Shown: piece by piece, positions 17,867 through 26,877 of the stretch
Layout of the letters: each line of letters opens with the position of its first letter
How positions within the stretch are numbered: the first letter of the stretch is position 1
Source: 39-52-133 sp036523795
GTDB lineage: Bacteria; Pseudomonadota; Gammaproteobacteria; Burkholderiales; Gallionellaceae
Direction: 5' to 3'
Length of the DNA: 64,000 nucleotides
Assembly: GCA_036523795.1 (NCBI GenBank)
Contig: DATDDN010000038.1
Location: 21,187-85,186, forward strand
Notes under the pieces: model-generated
The model's input: only the letters and a program-made list of their open reading frames with translations
What the model was told of the DNA's origin: nothing
Database searches by the model: none
Program-made: the position numbers and the translations under genes

Positions 17867-17876
17867 GGAGATAACC

Positions 17877-18749
17877 ATGGCACTGCAATCACTCAATATC
17901 AAGGCACGCTCCGCCACCACCACCCCGCCCCCGTCTGCGCGCGGCAGCGCAATCGAGGTGGCCAAGCTGATCGACATCTCCAAGTGCATAGGCTGCAAGG
18001 CTTGCCAGGTGGCGTGCATGGAGTGGAACGACCTGCGCGACGAGGTGGGCAGCAACGCGGGCGTGTATGACAACCCGCGCGACCTTACCGCACAGTCGTG
18101 GACCGTGATGCGCTACTCCGAAGTGGAGGTGCAGCAGGGCAAGCTCGAATGGCTGATCCGCAAGGACGGCTGCATGCATTGCGCCGACCCGGGCTGCCTC
18201 AAGGCCTGCCCGGCACCGGGCGCCATCGTGCAGTACGCAAACGGCATCGTGGATTTCCATGAGGAGAACTGCATCGGTTGCGGCTACTGCATCACCGGCT
18301 GCCCGTTCAACATCCCGCGCATCTCGAACAAGGACAGCAAGGCGTACAAGTGCACCCTGTGCTCGGACCGTGTCGCGGTGGGCATGGAGCCGGCCTGCGT
18401 AAAGACCTGCCCCACCGGCGCGATCGTGTTCGGCTCCAAGGAGGACATGCAAGAACATGCCGCAGGCCGCATCGCCGACCTGAAGGAACGCGGCTTCGAG
18501 CAGGCCGGCTTGTACGATCCGCAGGGAGTGGGCGGCACGCACGTGATGTATGTGCTGCAGCACGCCGACCAGCCCGGGCTCTATGCGGGCCTGCCCAAGG
18601 ACCCGAGCATCAGCCCGATGGTGTCGGTGTGGAAAGGCGTCACCAAGCCGGTGCTGTCGCTGGGCCTCGGGCTGATGGCGCTGGCCGGCTTCTTCCATTA
18701 TGTGACCGCCGGCCCCAAGGAAGTGGACGAAGAGGAAACCGAAGCATGA
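17877..18749 (+). CDS. fdnH: Formate dehydrogenase iron-sulfur subunit
   Basis: 290 residues with four [4Fe-4S] clusters in the FdnH pattern: CIGCKACQVACMEW, CMHCADPGCLKACP, CIGCGYCITGCPFNIP and CTLCSDRVAVGMEPACVKTCPTGA. A C-terminal membrane helix (PVLSLGLGLMALAGFFHYVTAG) anchors it, with a short acidic tail. It transfers electrons from the selenocysteine subunit to cytochrome b. AGGAG precedes the ATG. It is co-exported with the Tat substrate, having no signal of its own. Followed by fdnI 36 bp later. Confidence 0.93.
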   Translation: MALQSLNIKARSATTTPPPSARGSAIEVAKLIDISKCIGCKACQVACMEWNDLRDEVGSNAGVYDNPRDLTAQSWTVMRYSEVEVQQGKLEWLIRKDGCMHCADPGCLKACPAPGAIVQYANGIVDFHEENCIGCGYCITGCPFNIPRISNKDSKAYKCTLCSDRVAVGMEPACVKTCPTGAIVFGSKEDMQEHAAGRIADLKERGFEQAGLYDPQGVGGTHVMYVLQHADQPGLYAGLPKDPSISPMVSVWKGVTKPVLSLGLGLMALAGFFHYVTAGPKEVDEEETEA

Positions 18750-18785
18750 GCCGCACACCGTGCCGATCTCATTCAGGAGAATGCC

Positions 18786-19406
18786 ATGACTAAACCGCAA
18801 CTGATCAATCGCTACACCGCACAGGAGCGCAAGAATCACTGGGCCGTGGCGATCTGTTTCATCCTGCTTGCCCTGTCCGGCCTGGCGCTGTTCCACCCGG
18901 CCTTCTTCTTCCTCACCAGCCTGTTTGGCGGCGGGGTGTGGGCGCGCATCCTGCATCCCTTCATCGGCGTAATCCTGTTTGCGCTGTTCATGTACATGGC
19001 GCGCGGATTTGCACCACACAACCGGATCACCGATGCAGACCGTGAGTGGATGGGCCACATCAAGGATGTGCTGTGCAACAGGGACGACAAGCTGCCGGAA
19101 GTGGGCAAGTACAACGCCGGGCAGAAATACCTGTTCTGGACGCTGGTGACCTGCATCCCGGTGCTGTTCGTGTCGGGCGTCGTCATCTGGCAGCCCTACT
19201 TCGCGGCCGGCATGCCGGTAGATTTGTTGCGCATTGCGGTGCTTGTGCATGCGCTCGCCGCCTTTGTGGCGATCGCCACCATCATCGTGCACATCTATGC
19301 CGCAATCTGGGTGAAGGGTTCGATACGCGCCATGACACGTGGCACCGTGAGCAAGGCATGGGCACGCCATCACCATGCAGGCTGGTACAAGGAAATTTCC
19401 AAATAA
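18786..19406 (+). CDS. fdnI: Formate dehydrogenase cytochrome b556 subunit
   Basis: 206 residues with four hydrophobic helices: VAICFILLALSGLALFH, RILHPFIGVILFALFMYM, FWTLVTCIPVLFVSGVVIW and AVLVHALAAFVAIATIIVHIYA. Histidines in TM1, TM2 and TM4 are the haem b ligands of the FdnI/HydC family. It passes electrons to the quinone pool. A GGAG site lies upstream of the ATG. It begins shortly after fdnH and ends 3 bp before fdhE. Confidence 0.92.
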   Translation: MTKPQLINRYTAQERKNHWAVAICFILLALSGLALFHPAFFFLTSLFGGGVWARILHPFIGVILFALFMYMARGFAPHNRITDADREWMGHIKDVLCNRDDKLPEVGKYNAGQKYLFWTLVTCIPVLFVSGVVIWQPYFAAGMPVDLLRIAVLVHALAAFVAIATIIVHIYAAIWVKGSIRAMTRGTVSKAWARHHHAGWYKEISK

Positions 19407-19409
19407 TCC

Positions 19410-20333
19410 ATGAGCACAACGACCATCCTCGAACCTGGGCAGATCGAAGCGACGGCGGGAGACATCCCGGCGCTGCTGACACCGCCCGCCGATCTGTTTG
19501 CATCACGCGCCAGACGTTTGCGCCAACTGGCGTCAGGCCACAGCCTGGCAGATTATCTGCATTTCATCGCCAGGCTGGCGGACGCACAGCACGCCGCGCT
19601 GCGAAGTATCAGCGCGCCGCTGCCCGCTGCGGCCTTCCTGGCACGGTGCAGTGAACACCAGATGCCGCCGCTCGCTCCCGCCGGCTGGCGGCGCGATCCC
19701 GCGTGGCTGCAAGTGCTGGATGAGCTGGTGAAGACCATGATGACGGACGCACCAGCGCCTGCCCGTACCGCCTTGCAGGGCTTGACCGACAAGGGACACG
19801 ACTGGGCCGAGGCGCAGGCAGACCTCTTGCTGGGCGGAAACTTCGACGGCCTGGACATGGCCTGCGCACCGCTGATCGGCGCGGCCTTGCAGGTGTACTG
19901 GACGCATCTTTCCCGCTCGCTCAGGCCGGAACAGGTCGCGCTGCCTGAACAGCCCAACCTGTGCCCCGTGTGCGGCAGCCATCCGGTTGCGTCGGTGGTG
20001 CGCATCGGCGGCAACGTCAGCGGCCTGCGCTACCTGCAATGCACCCTGTGCAGCTCGGAGTGGCATGTAGTGCGCGCAAAGTGCAGCAACTGCGACAACA
20101 CCCGCGACATCAGCTACTACAACATTGAGGCGGATGCCGGCGTGGTACGCGCGGAAAGCTGCCCCGAGTGCCAGAGCTATCTCAAGGTCGTGCATATGGA
20201 CAAGGATCCGCACGCCGAGGCCTGCGCCGATGACCTCGCCTCGTTCGCCCTTGACTGGCTGATGGGCGAACAGGGCCTGGGCCGCAACGGCATCAATCTG
20301 CTGATGCTGCATGGGGCAGACGGCGGCGCTTAG
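19410..20333 (+). CDS. fdhE: Formate dehydrogenase accessory protein FdhE
   Basis: 307 residues, close to the 309 of E. coli FdhE. The C-terminal half has zinc-ribbon-like CxxC motifs: NLCPVCGSHPVAS, LQCTLCSSEWHVVRAKCSNCDN and ESCPECQSYLKVVHMD. FdhE is a cytoplasmic factor needed for activity of respiratory formate dehydrogenases. The gene starts 3 bp after fdnI, so it is certainly in the same operon. FdhD, the sulfur-transfer partner, is not seen in this window. Confidence 0.92.
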   Translation: MSTTTILEPGQIEATAGDIPALLTPPADLFASRARRLRQLASGHSLADYLHFIARLADAQHAALRSISAPLPAAAFLARCSEHQMPPLAPAGWRRDPAWLQVLDELVKTMMTDAPAPARTALQGLTDKGHDWAEAQADLLLGGNFDGLDMACAPLIGAALQVYWTHLSRSLRPEQVALPEQPNLCPVCGSHPVASVVRIGGNVSGLRYLQCTLCSSEWHVVRAKCSNCDNTRDISYYNIEADAGVVRAESCPECQSYLKVVHMDKDPHAEACADDLASFALDWLMGEQGLGRNGINLLMLHGADGGA

Positions 20334-20385
20334 CCGTACGGAGTTCTTTTTGAAGAGTCTGTTTGGAAATTTCACGTGAGCCAGA

Positions 20386-21795
20386 TTGGCGGGAAAGTCT
20401 ATCGTGCATAGCGCCCCAAACCTTCGACCACCAGCAGTAGATCGCATCCTCAATTGGCCATCGGTCGTCGCCCTGATCGACCAGCATGGCCGCCAGCCGG
20501 TACTCGACGCGGTGCGCGCGCTGCTGGCGCAGCTGCGCACGCAGGCACCCACGGCCGCCGACTACGGCGAAGCCGCCATTGCAGCGCAGCTAGAAGCCGG
20601 CCTGGCCGAGCGCAATGCGCCGCGCTTGCGCCGCGTGTTCAACCTCACCGGCACGGTGCTGCACACCAATCTCGGGCGCGCGCCGCTGCCGGAAGAAGCG
20701 GTGAATGCGATGGTTATGGCCGCGCGCCACCCCTGCGCGCTGGAATACGACCTCGACAACGGCGGTCGCGGCGACCGCGACGACGTGGTGGAGGACTTGC
20801 TCAGGGAACTCACCGGGGCCGAAGCCGCCACGGTGGTCAACAACAATGCGGCGGCGGTATTCCTGCTGCTCAACTCGCTGGGCCTGCGCAAGGAGGTGAT
20901 CGTCTCGCGCGGCGAGCTGGTGGAGATAGGCGGCTCCTTCCGTGTGCCGGACATCATGAGCCGCGCCGGCGCAAAACTGCGCGAGGTGGGCACCACCAAC
21001 CGTACCCACCTGCGCGACTTCGAGGAGGCCATCACGCCGCGCACCGCCATGCTGATGAAGGTGCACACCAGCAATTACGCCGTGCAGGGCTTCACTGCCA
21101 GCGTGGCGGAAGAAAAACTGGCCGCTGTTGCCCACCTGCGCCAGCTCCCCTTCGTGGTCGACCTCGGCAGCGGCACGCTGGTTGACCTGTCGCGCTGGGG
21201 CCTGCAGCATGAACCCACGCCGCAGGAATCGCTGTCCGCCGGCGCCGACCTGGTCACCTTCAGCGGCGACAAACTGCTGGGCGGGCCGCAGGCCGGCATC
21301 CTGGTCGGGCGCGCAGACCTGATCCGCAAGATCAAAAGGAACCCGCTCAAGCGCGCATTGCGCGTGGGCAAGATCACCCTCGCCGCGCTGGAGGCTGTGC
21401 TGCATCTGTACCGCGATACCGACCGCCTGCCCGAACGCCTCACCGCGCTGCGCCTGCTGACACGTGCGCCCGATGAGATCGCGACACAGGCACAGCGGTT
21501 GCTGCCCGCCACACAACTTGCGCTGTCGCCCTGGAAGGTGAGCGTCGCGGTCGAACCTGCCCTGAGCCAGATCGGCAGCGGCTCGCTGCCCGTCGAGCGC
21601 CTGCCCAGCGCCGCACTGGTGGTGACTCCGTCTGGCCGCAAAGGCGGCGTGCTGCACGAGATCGAAGCTGCGCTGCGCGGCCTGCCCATCCCCGTCATCG
21701 GCCGCATCGCCGACGGCGCACTGCGCCTCGATCTGCGCTGCCTGCAGCATGAGACGGAATTTGTCGAACAACTGTCTCAACTCTCCGCGCAATGA
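20386..21795 (+). CDS. selA: L-seryl-tRNA(Sec) selenium transferase
   Basis: 469 residues if the TTG at 20386 is used; a GTG at 20404, six codons later, has a better upstream GGGAAAG and is a real alternative. SelA converts seryl-tRNA(Sec) to selenocysteyl-tRNA using selenophosphate. Motifs: FNLTGTVLHTNLGRAPLP, YDLDNGGRGDRDD, VNNNAAAVFLLLNSL, REVGTTNRTHL and the PLP-lysine segment FSGDKLLGGPQAGILVG. It lies 52 bp after fdhE and overlaps selB by 4 bp. Confidence 0.94.
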   Translation: MAGKSIVHSAPNLRPPAVDRILNWPSVVALIDQHGRQPVLDAVRALLAQLRTQAPTAADYGEAAIAAQLEAGLAERNAPRLRRVFNLTGTVLHTNLGRAPLPEEAVNAMVMAARHPCALEYDLDNGGRGDRDDVVEDLLRELTGAEAATVVNNNAAAVFLLLNSLGLRKEVIVSRGELVEIGGSFRVPDIMSRAGAKLREVGTTNRTHLRDFEEAITPRTAMLMKVHTSNYAVQGFTASVAEEKLAAVAHLRQLPFVVDLGSGTLVDLSRWGLQHEPTPQESLSAGADLVTFSGDKLLGGPQAGILVGRADLIRKIKRNPLKRALRVGKITLAALEAVLHLYRDTDRLPERLTALRLLTRAPDEIATQAQRLLPATQLALSPWKVSVAVEPALSQIGSGSLPVERLPSAALVVTPSGRKGGVLHEIEAALRGLPIPVIGRIADGALRLDLRCLQHETEFVEQLSQLSAQ

Positions 21796-23708
21796 TCATC
21801 GGCACCGCAGGGCACATCGATCACGGCAAGACCACCCTGGTGCACGCGCTCACCGGGGTCGACACCGATCGCCTGAAGGAAGAGAAGGAACGCGGCATCA
21901 CCATCGAGCTGGGCTACGCCTATCAGGCGCTGGAGGGCGGCGAAGTTCTGGGTTATATCGATGTGCCAGGACATGAACGCTTCATCCACACCATGCTGGC
22001 AGGCGCAGCCGGCATCGATTTTGCCCTGCTGGTGGTGGCCGCCGACGACGGCGTGATGCCGCAAACGCGCGAACATCTGGACATCATCAACCTAATGGGT
22101 GTGGCGCATGGCGCCGTCGCTCTCACCAAGATTGACCGCGCCAGTGCCGCGCGCGTGGGCGAAGTCGACATTGCAGTGCGTGAACTTCTCGCCGCCACGG
22201 CACTGCATGCGGCGCCTGTGTTCCCGCTGTCTGCCGTCACCGGACAGGGCGTGGATGCACTGCGTAACCATCTGCACCAGGCTGCGGCCCGTTTCAGCCT
22301 GTCGGGCGCACAAGGGCATTTTCGCCTGGCGGTGGATCGCAGCTTCTCCCTGCAGGGCATAGGCACCGTCGTCACCGGCACCGTGTTCTCAGGGAAAGTG
22401 CATATTGATGAGGAGCTGATCACCAGCCCCGGCGGCCACCCGGTGCGGGTGCGCAGCCTGCACGTGCAGAACCGCCCGGCGCAGAGCGGGCGCGCAGGAG
22501 AGCGTTGCGCACTGAGTCTGGTCGGGGTGGACAAGTCGCAGATTGTGCGCGGCGACTGGATCGTCGCCAGCGATCTGCATGCGCCGACGGACCGCTTCGA
22601 TGCGCGCATCACGCTTTCTGCCAACGCACCGCATGCACTCAGGCACTGGTCGCCGGTGCACCTGCACCTTGGCGCCAGCCACGTGATGGCACGCGTCGCG
22701 CTGCTGCAGGATGAGCCGCTGGCAGCAGGCGCAACCGCCTTGGCCCAGCTGGTGCTGGACCAGCCGATGGGCGCGCTGCATGGCGACGCCTTTGTCCTGC
22801 GCGATGCCGAAGCGCGCCATACGCTGGGCGGCGGCAGCGTACTCGATCCGTGGGCGCCGGCGCGTCACCGCAAGACGACGCAGCGCCTGGCGGTGCTTGC
22901 CGCATTGCAGCATGAGGAGCCACGCCAGCGCCTGCATGCCCTGCTGCCCGCCGCCGAATGGGGACTGGACCTGGGCCAGCTCAGCCGCTCGTGGAATCTT
23001 GCGGACCTGCGTTCTTTGCTGCCAGCAAACGCTACCGTGATCGGCGGCGAAAAACAGGCCTGCGCTTTTGACATGGCGCGCTGGCAATCACTGCGTGAGC
23101 GCTTGCTGCAGCGCATGGCGGAACATCACCAGAAGAATCCGGACGAGATCGGCCTCAATGCGGCGCGCACGCGGCGCATGTTCCTGAACAGGCTGCCGAC
23201 GCCGGCGTTCAACGAGTTGACCCAGGATTTGCTCAGGTCGGGCCAGCTGGCGCGCAGCGGCACATGGCTGCACTTGCCCGAACATCGCATCGTGCTGAGT
23301 GCTGCCGAACAGGTGCTGCACGAGCGCATTCGCCCGTGGCTGCAGGAGTCACCGCTCGATCCGCCGTGGGTGCGCGATCTGGCGAAGCGTGCGGGGGTAG
23401 AAGAAATGCGCATGCGCCAGCTGATGCTGAAACTGGCACGCAGCGGCGAGGTGTTCCAGGTGGTGCGCGACCTGTTCTATCTGAACCAGACGCTGATCCG
23501 CCTGGCCGACATGGTGCGCGAGCTGGAGGTAGGGCAAGGAGCGGTGCGGGCGGCAGAGCTGCGTGACAAGAGCGGCATCGGCCGCAAACGCGTCATTCAG
23601 CTGCTGGAGTTTTTTGATCGGGTGGGTTTCACGCGGCGGGTCAAAGAGGCACACTGTGTGCGCAACCCGGATCTGTTTTATAGTGCACAGGAACACGCAG
23701 TGCACTGA
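21792..23708 (+). CDS. selB: Selenocysteine-specific elongation factor SelB
   Basis: 638 residues. N-terminal GTPase: GHIDHGKTTL (G1), ERGITIELGYAY (switch 1), DVPGHERFIHTML (G3) and LTKID (G4). Beta-barrel domains II-III follow, and the C-terminal 250 residues are winged-helix repeats that bind the SECIS hairpin (KSGIGRKRVIQLLEFFDRVGFTRR at the end). It delivers Sec-tRNA to the ribosome at the fdnG UGA. The ATGA overlap with selA indicates translational coupling. tRNA-Sec follows 7 bp downstream. Confidence 0.95.
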   Translation: MIIGTAGHIDHGKTTLVHALTGVDTDRLKEEKERGITIELGYAYQALEGGEVLGYIDVPGHERFIHTMLAGAAGIDFALLVVAADDGVMPQTREHLDIINLMGVAHGAVALTKIDRASAARVGEVDIAVRELLAATALHAAPVFPLSAVTGQGVDALRNHLHQAAARFSLSGAQGHFRLAVDRSFSLQGIGTVVTGTVFSGKVHIDEELITSPGGHPVRVRSLHVQNRPAQSGRAGERCALSLVGVDKSQIVRGDWIVASDLHAPTDRFDARITLSANAPHALRHWSPVHLHLGASHVMARVALLQDEPLAAGATALAQLVLDQPMGALHGDAFVLRDAEARHTLGGGSVLDPWAPARHRKTTQRLAVLAALQHEEPRQRLHALLPAAEWGLDLGQLSRSWNLADLRSLLPANATVIGGEKQACAFDMARWQSLRERLLQRMAEHHQKNPDEIGLNAARTRRMFLNRLPTPAFNELTQDLLRSGQLARSGTWLHLPEHRIVLSAAEQVLHERIRPWLQESPLDPPWVRDLAKRAGVEEMRMRQLMLKLARSGEVFQVVRDLFYLNQTLIRLADMVRELEVGQGAVRAAELRDKSGIGRKRVIQLLEFFDRVGFTRRVKEAHCVRNPDLFYSAQEHAVH

Positions 23709-23715
23709 GAGTTCT

Positions 23716-23811
23716 GGAAGGAATTCGTTCCTGGTGGGGCGGCCGGGCTTCAAACCCGGTTGGGGGTGTCAGCCACTCCCGGGTGGGTTCGACTCCCTCT
23801 TCCTTCCGCCA
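23716..23811 (+). tRNA. selC: tRNA-Sec (anticodon TCA)
   Basis: A 96-nt tRNA including the encoded CCA. The acceptor stem is 8 bp (GGAAGGAA with TTCCTTCC), one longer than usual, followed by discriminator G. The anticodon loop CTTCAAA carries TCA at 23750-23752, reading UGA. A long variable arm (GGGGGTGTCAGCCACTCCC) and a T arm with GGTTCGACTCC complete it. These are the class-defining traits of bacterial tRNA-Sec. It sits directly after selB. Confidence 0.95.
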
Positions 23812-23884
23812 ATTTTTCGGTCCGGGTAGGGTATATCCCCGGCCGCAGCCCTCGGCAGAAGACGCATCGATCATTTGCCAATAC

Positions 23885-23917
23885 AAAAACCCACCAGGCA
23901 GGGCCTGATGGGTTTTT
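23885..23917. terminator. Bidirectional terminator between tRNA-Sec and rpmG
   Basis: AAAAACCCA pairs with TGGGTTTTT, and CAGGC with GCCTG inside it. Both sides carry A/T runs, so it can end the selC transcript and the leftward rpmB-rpmG transcript. Confidence 0.85.
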
Positions 23918-23966
23918 CGTTGCATCCACGACTGTTTCGTGCAAGCGCCCGAAACCCAGGCTGGTC

Positions 23967-24122
23967 TTACTTCAGCTTGGTTTCTTTGTAGGCGACGTGC
24001 TTGCGCGCAACCGGATCAAATTTCTTGATCTCGATTTTTTCGGGAGTGGTGCGCTTATTCTTGGTGGTGGTATAGAAATGACCTGTACCAGCACTGGATT
24101 CCAGTTTGATTTTTTCACGCAT
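23967..24122 (-). CDS. rpmG: 50S ribosomal protein L33
   Basis: A 51-residue protein encoded below common length cut-offs: MREKIKLESSAGTGHFYTTT, then KNKRTTPEKIEIKKFDPVARKH and VAYKETKLK. This is a standard L33 of the version without zinc-binding CxxC pairs. It lies 12 bp downstream of rpmB on the same strand, the usual rpmBG order in Proteobacteria. Confidence 0.97.
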   Translation of the reverse strand: MREKIKLESSAGTGHFYTTTKNKRTTPEKIEIKKFDPVARKHVAYKETKLK

Positions 24123-24134
24123 GATAGCTATTCC

Positions 24135-24371
24135 TTAGACCTTTTCGCCGCGAGCGCGCATTTCAAACAGCACGGCATCGATACCATTCTTGTCGATCGT
24201 GCGCAGACCGGCATTGGACAGACGCAGGGACACATAGCGACCCTCGCTCTCTACCCACAAACGACGACGCTGCAGATTCGGCAGGAAACGACGCTTGGTT
24301 TTGTTGTTCGCGTGAGACACATTATTGCCCACAGTGGTGCGCTTACCAGTTACTTGACAGACGCGTGCCAT
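24135..24371 (-). CDS. rpmB: 50S ribosomal protein L28
   Basis: 78 residues starting MARVCQVTGKRTTVGNNVSH and containing NLQRRRLWVESEGRYVSLRLSNAGLRTID, the L28 signature. It is the first gene of the rpmBG unit; the promoter should lie in the 390-bp gap to its right. Confidence 0.97.
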   Translation of the reverse strand: MARVCQVTGKRTTVGNNVSHANNKTKRRFLPNLQRRRLWVESEGRYVSLRLSNAGLRTIDKNGIDAVLFEMRARGEKV

Positions 24372-24761
24372 AGCAAATTACTCCAACCAGTTTTTCAAAG
24401 AGGCGCGATTCTACCCTATAAGTCCCAAGCTGTTCAAGCCGTTATTTCTCCCGGGGCGAGCGGCGCTCTGCCGGCCATGAATTTTGCCGGCATTGCCCGA
24501 AAGCCGTATGCAAGGCGCCCGATTGTGAAATCTTGCCATTCATATTCAATATATTACGCGCACACCCCACCACTGAACACCCGCAGAGGGCTCGGGCCAC
24601 CGCCGGTGATCCTATATATAGTCGCCGGGTGTTACACTTCGGCCGACGCTGCCTGAAACCCCATATCCGGCAGATCAGACACCACGCCCGGCAGCAGATC
24701 CTGATGCCGGGGAACGACAACGCGAAGTAAGCACCTGCCCCGCCGGGGCATTCCTGATTGC
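24372..24761. other. Intergenic region, divergent promoters
   Basis: 390 bp between divergent rpmB and the LRR kinase gene. It must hold the rpmB promoter (leftward) and that of the kinase. A TATATATA-like stretch (24612-24619) lies about 140 bp before the kinase start. No convincing gene, tRNA or repeat was found; a 92-residue minus-strand frame here has no ribosome site or recognisable motif. Confidence 0.5.
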
Positions 24762-26117
24762 ATGCACACTCTTGAACAACTGCGCGCCGGAGCGCTGCAC
24801 GGTATCCGGCGCCTGAATATTTCTGCCGGCCTGAGCGAGTTTCCGCGCGAAATCTTCACGCTGGCCGACACCCTGGAAATCCTCGACTTGTCCGGCAACC
24901 AGCTCAGCAGCCTGCCGCACGACCTGCCTCGCCTGCACCGGCTGCGCATCCTGTTCTGCTCAAACAACCAGTTCACCAGCCTGCCCGAGGTGCTGGGGCG
25001 CTGCCCGCGGCTGGAGATGGTGGGCTTCAAGGCCAACCGGATCGAGCGCGTGCCTGCTGCCGCCCTGTCGCCGCGACTGCGCTGGCTGATCCTCACCGAC
25101 AACCGTATCGAGGTGCTCCCCGCCTCAATCGGCCAGTGCACGCAGCTGCAGAAGCTGATGCTGGCCGGTAACCGCTTGCGCGCGCTGCCGGCAGAGATGG
25201 CGGCCTGCACCAACCTCGAGCTGCTGCGCGTTGCCGCCAACCGGCTCGACTCGTTGCCGTACTGGCTGCTTGAACTGCCGCGCCTGTCGTGGCTGGCGTA
25301 TGCGGGCAACCCCTTTTGCGCGGCCGATGAGGCATCCGCATTCGCGCGCTCGAAGGAGAGACGCATCGCGTGGGAGCACCTGCACCTGCAACGCAAACTC
25401 GGGGAAGGGGCCTCAGGGGTGATTCATCAGGCGGCGTTGCAGCTCAGGGAAAAGTCGCAAACGGTGGCGGTCAAACTGTTCAAGGGGGCACTCACCAGCG
25501 ATGGCCTGCCACAACATGAAATGACCGCCTGCATCGCAGCCGGCACGCATCCCAACCTGATCGCCGTGCATGGCAAGGTGGCGGACCTTCCCACAGGTGG
25601 CGATGCGCTGGTGATGGATTTTATCGACGAACGCTTTCTCAATCTGGCCGGGCCGCCCAGCCTGGAGTCGTGCACGCGCGACTGCTATGCGGAGGACGCG
25701 CGCTTCAGCCTGCAGGATGCGCTGCAGATTGCGCTGGGCATTGCCTCGGCGGCAGAGCATCTGCATGCACAGGGCATCCTGCATGGCGACCTGTATGCGC
25801 ACAACATTCTGCATGACGGCGCGGGCAAGGCATTGCTGGGCGACTTCGGCGCGGCCTCATTCCTTGCACATGATGATCAGCCGCGCGCCTTGGCGCTGCA
25901 ACGCATCGAGGTGCGCGCCTTTGCCTGCCTGCTGGAAGAGCTGCTGATGCGCTGCGACGGTGCGGATGGCGAGCCCGACGTGCGCATTGCGCTTGCCGAT
26001 TTGCAGGCCCGCTGTGCACATGCAAGCGCCCTGGAACGACCGCCCTTCGCCGCGATCAGGCACGTGCTGGCCAGCCTGCTGCAACAGGAGCGCCGCGCGT
26101 CCCGCGCAACAATCTAG
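24762..26117 (+). CDS. Leucine-rich-repeat protein kinase
   Basis: 451 residues in two domains. Residues of about 15-190 form seven or eight leucine-rich repeats (LEILDLSGNQLSSLPHDLPRL, LRILFCSNNQFTSLP, LQKLMLAGNRLRALPAEM). Residues of about 205-445 are an Hanks-type kinase: glycine loop LGEGASGVIHQ, VAVKLFKG lysine, catalytic loop HGDLYAHNIL (aspartate kept; the RD arginine is G) and LGDFGAAS. No membrane segment, so it is cytoplasmic. The repeats could bind the substrate or the stimulus. The substrate is unknown. Confidence 0.85.
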   Translation: MHTLEQLRAGALHGIRRLNISAGLSEFPREIFTLADTLEILDLSGNQLSSLPHDLPRLHRLRILFCSNNQFTSLPEVLGRCPRLEMVGFKANRIERVPAAALSPRLRWLILTDNRIEVLPASIGQCTQLQKLMLAGNRLRALPAEMAACTNLELLRVAANRLDSLPYWLLELPRLSWLAYAGNPFCAADEASAFARSKERRIAWEHLHLQRKLGEGASGVIHQAALQLREKSQTVAVKLFKGALTSDGLPQHEMTACIAAGTHPNLIAVHGKVADLPTGGDALVMDFIDERFLNLAGPPSLESCTRDCYAEDARFSLQDALQIALGIASAAEHLHAQGILHGDLYAHNILHDGAGKALLGDFGAASFLAHDDQPRALALQRIEVRAFACLLEELLMRCDGADGEPDVRIALADLQARCAHASALERPPFAAIRHVLASLLQQERRASRATI

Positions 26118-26129
26118 GCCGTGAATAAA

Positions 26130-26153
26130 AAAGGCGGGCATCAGCCCGCCTTT
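26130..26153. terminator. Bidirectional terminator
   Basis: AAAGGCGGGC pairs with GCCCGCCTTT over loop ATCA, placed between the convergent LRR kinase and OmpA-like genes. A second run of A residues on the left side lets it act on both strands. Confidence 0.85.
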
Positions 26154-26172
26154 CCGATTGCGCAATTGCCGC

Positions 26173-26877
26173 TTATTGCGTTACGCGTACTTTCTGCTCT
26201 TCCTTGATGGCATAGTGAACCTCGACGCGGCGGTTCTTGGCCCGACCCTCTGCACTGGCATTGTCAGCAATCGGATTGTCCGATCCCATGCCCTTGCTGC
26301 TGATGCGGTCCGCCGCCACACCTTTCTTGACCAGGTAGGCCTTCACCGCATCTGCACGCCCCTGCGAAAGCTTGATATTCTTCTGCACACTGCCCGTGCT
26401 GTCGGTATAGCCGATCACTTCCAGTCTGACCTCAGGCATCTTGTTCGCGGCATTCACCACCTCGTCCAGCTTGCTGCTTGCGCCCGGCAACAGCTTGCTG
26501 GAACCTGGCGCAAAGCTTGCGCCTTCCAGACGCACAGGCTTCTCGATAATGGAAGTTTTCCAGCTTTCCGTCGGCTGCGTCACCGGGGCTGGAGCAGGCG
26601 CTGGGGCGTGAGTCGGGGCAGGCGCCGCAACCGGCTCAGGCTTGGGCTCCACTTTGGGCGCCTCTTTCTTCACCAGCCCCGGATCGCATTCGGCAATCGC
26701 GGTAGCGGCCGACCAGTAAATCGTATGCCAGCATTCGCCAGAACTGTTCCTGACTATGCTTCCGCTGGCATCGGTCCAGTAACCGACATATCTGGTGTCT
26801 GCATATGCAGCGCTGCTGCACACAGAAGCAAGGGTGACGGTGCCAATCAGACCAGCAAGCAGTTTTGATGTAATCAT
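26173..26877 (-). CDS. OmpA-family cell-envelope protein
   Basis: 234 residues. Signal peptide MITSKLLAGLIGTVTLASVCSSAAYA, a short cysteine-containing domain, an Ala/Pro-rich linker (EPVAAPAPTHAPAPAPAPVT) and a C-terminal OmpA/MotB peptidoglycan-binding domain: VIGYTDSTGSVQKNIKLSQGRADAVKAYLV and SDNPIADNASAEGRAKNRRVEVH. It should tether the outer membrane or periplasm to the wall. The N-terminal domain is shorter than a beta-barrel. Confidence 0.88.
   Translation of the reverse strand: MITSKLLAGLIGTVTLASVCSSAAYADTRYVGYWTDASGSIVRNSSGECWHTIYWSAATAIAECDPGLVKKEAPKVEPKPEPVAAPAPTHAPAPAPAPVTQPTESWKTSIIEKPVRLEGASFAPGSSKLLPGASSKLDEVVNAANKMPEVRLEVIGYTDSTGSVQKNIKLSQGRADAVKAYLVKKGVAADRISSKGMGSDNPIADNASAEGRAKNRRVEVHYAIKEEQKVRVTQ

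Noticed and set aside
24442..24720. A 92-residue minus-strand frame upstream of rpmB
   Set aside because: No ribosome site, Cys/Arg-rich random composition, lies where the rpmB promoter should be.
26130..26153. Hairpin considered as a small RNA
   Set aside because: Position between convergent genes and A/T runs on both sides make it a plain bidirectional terminator.
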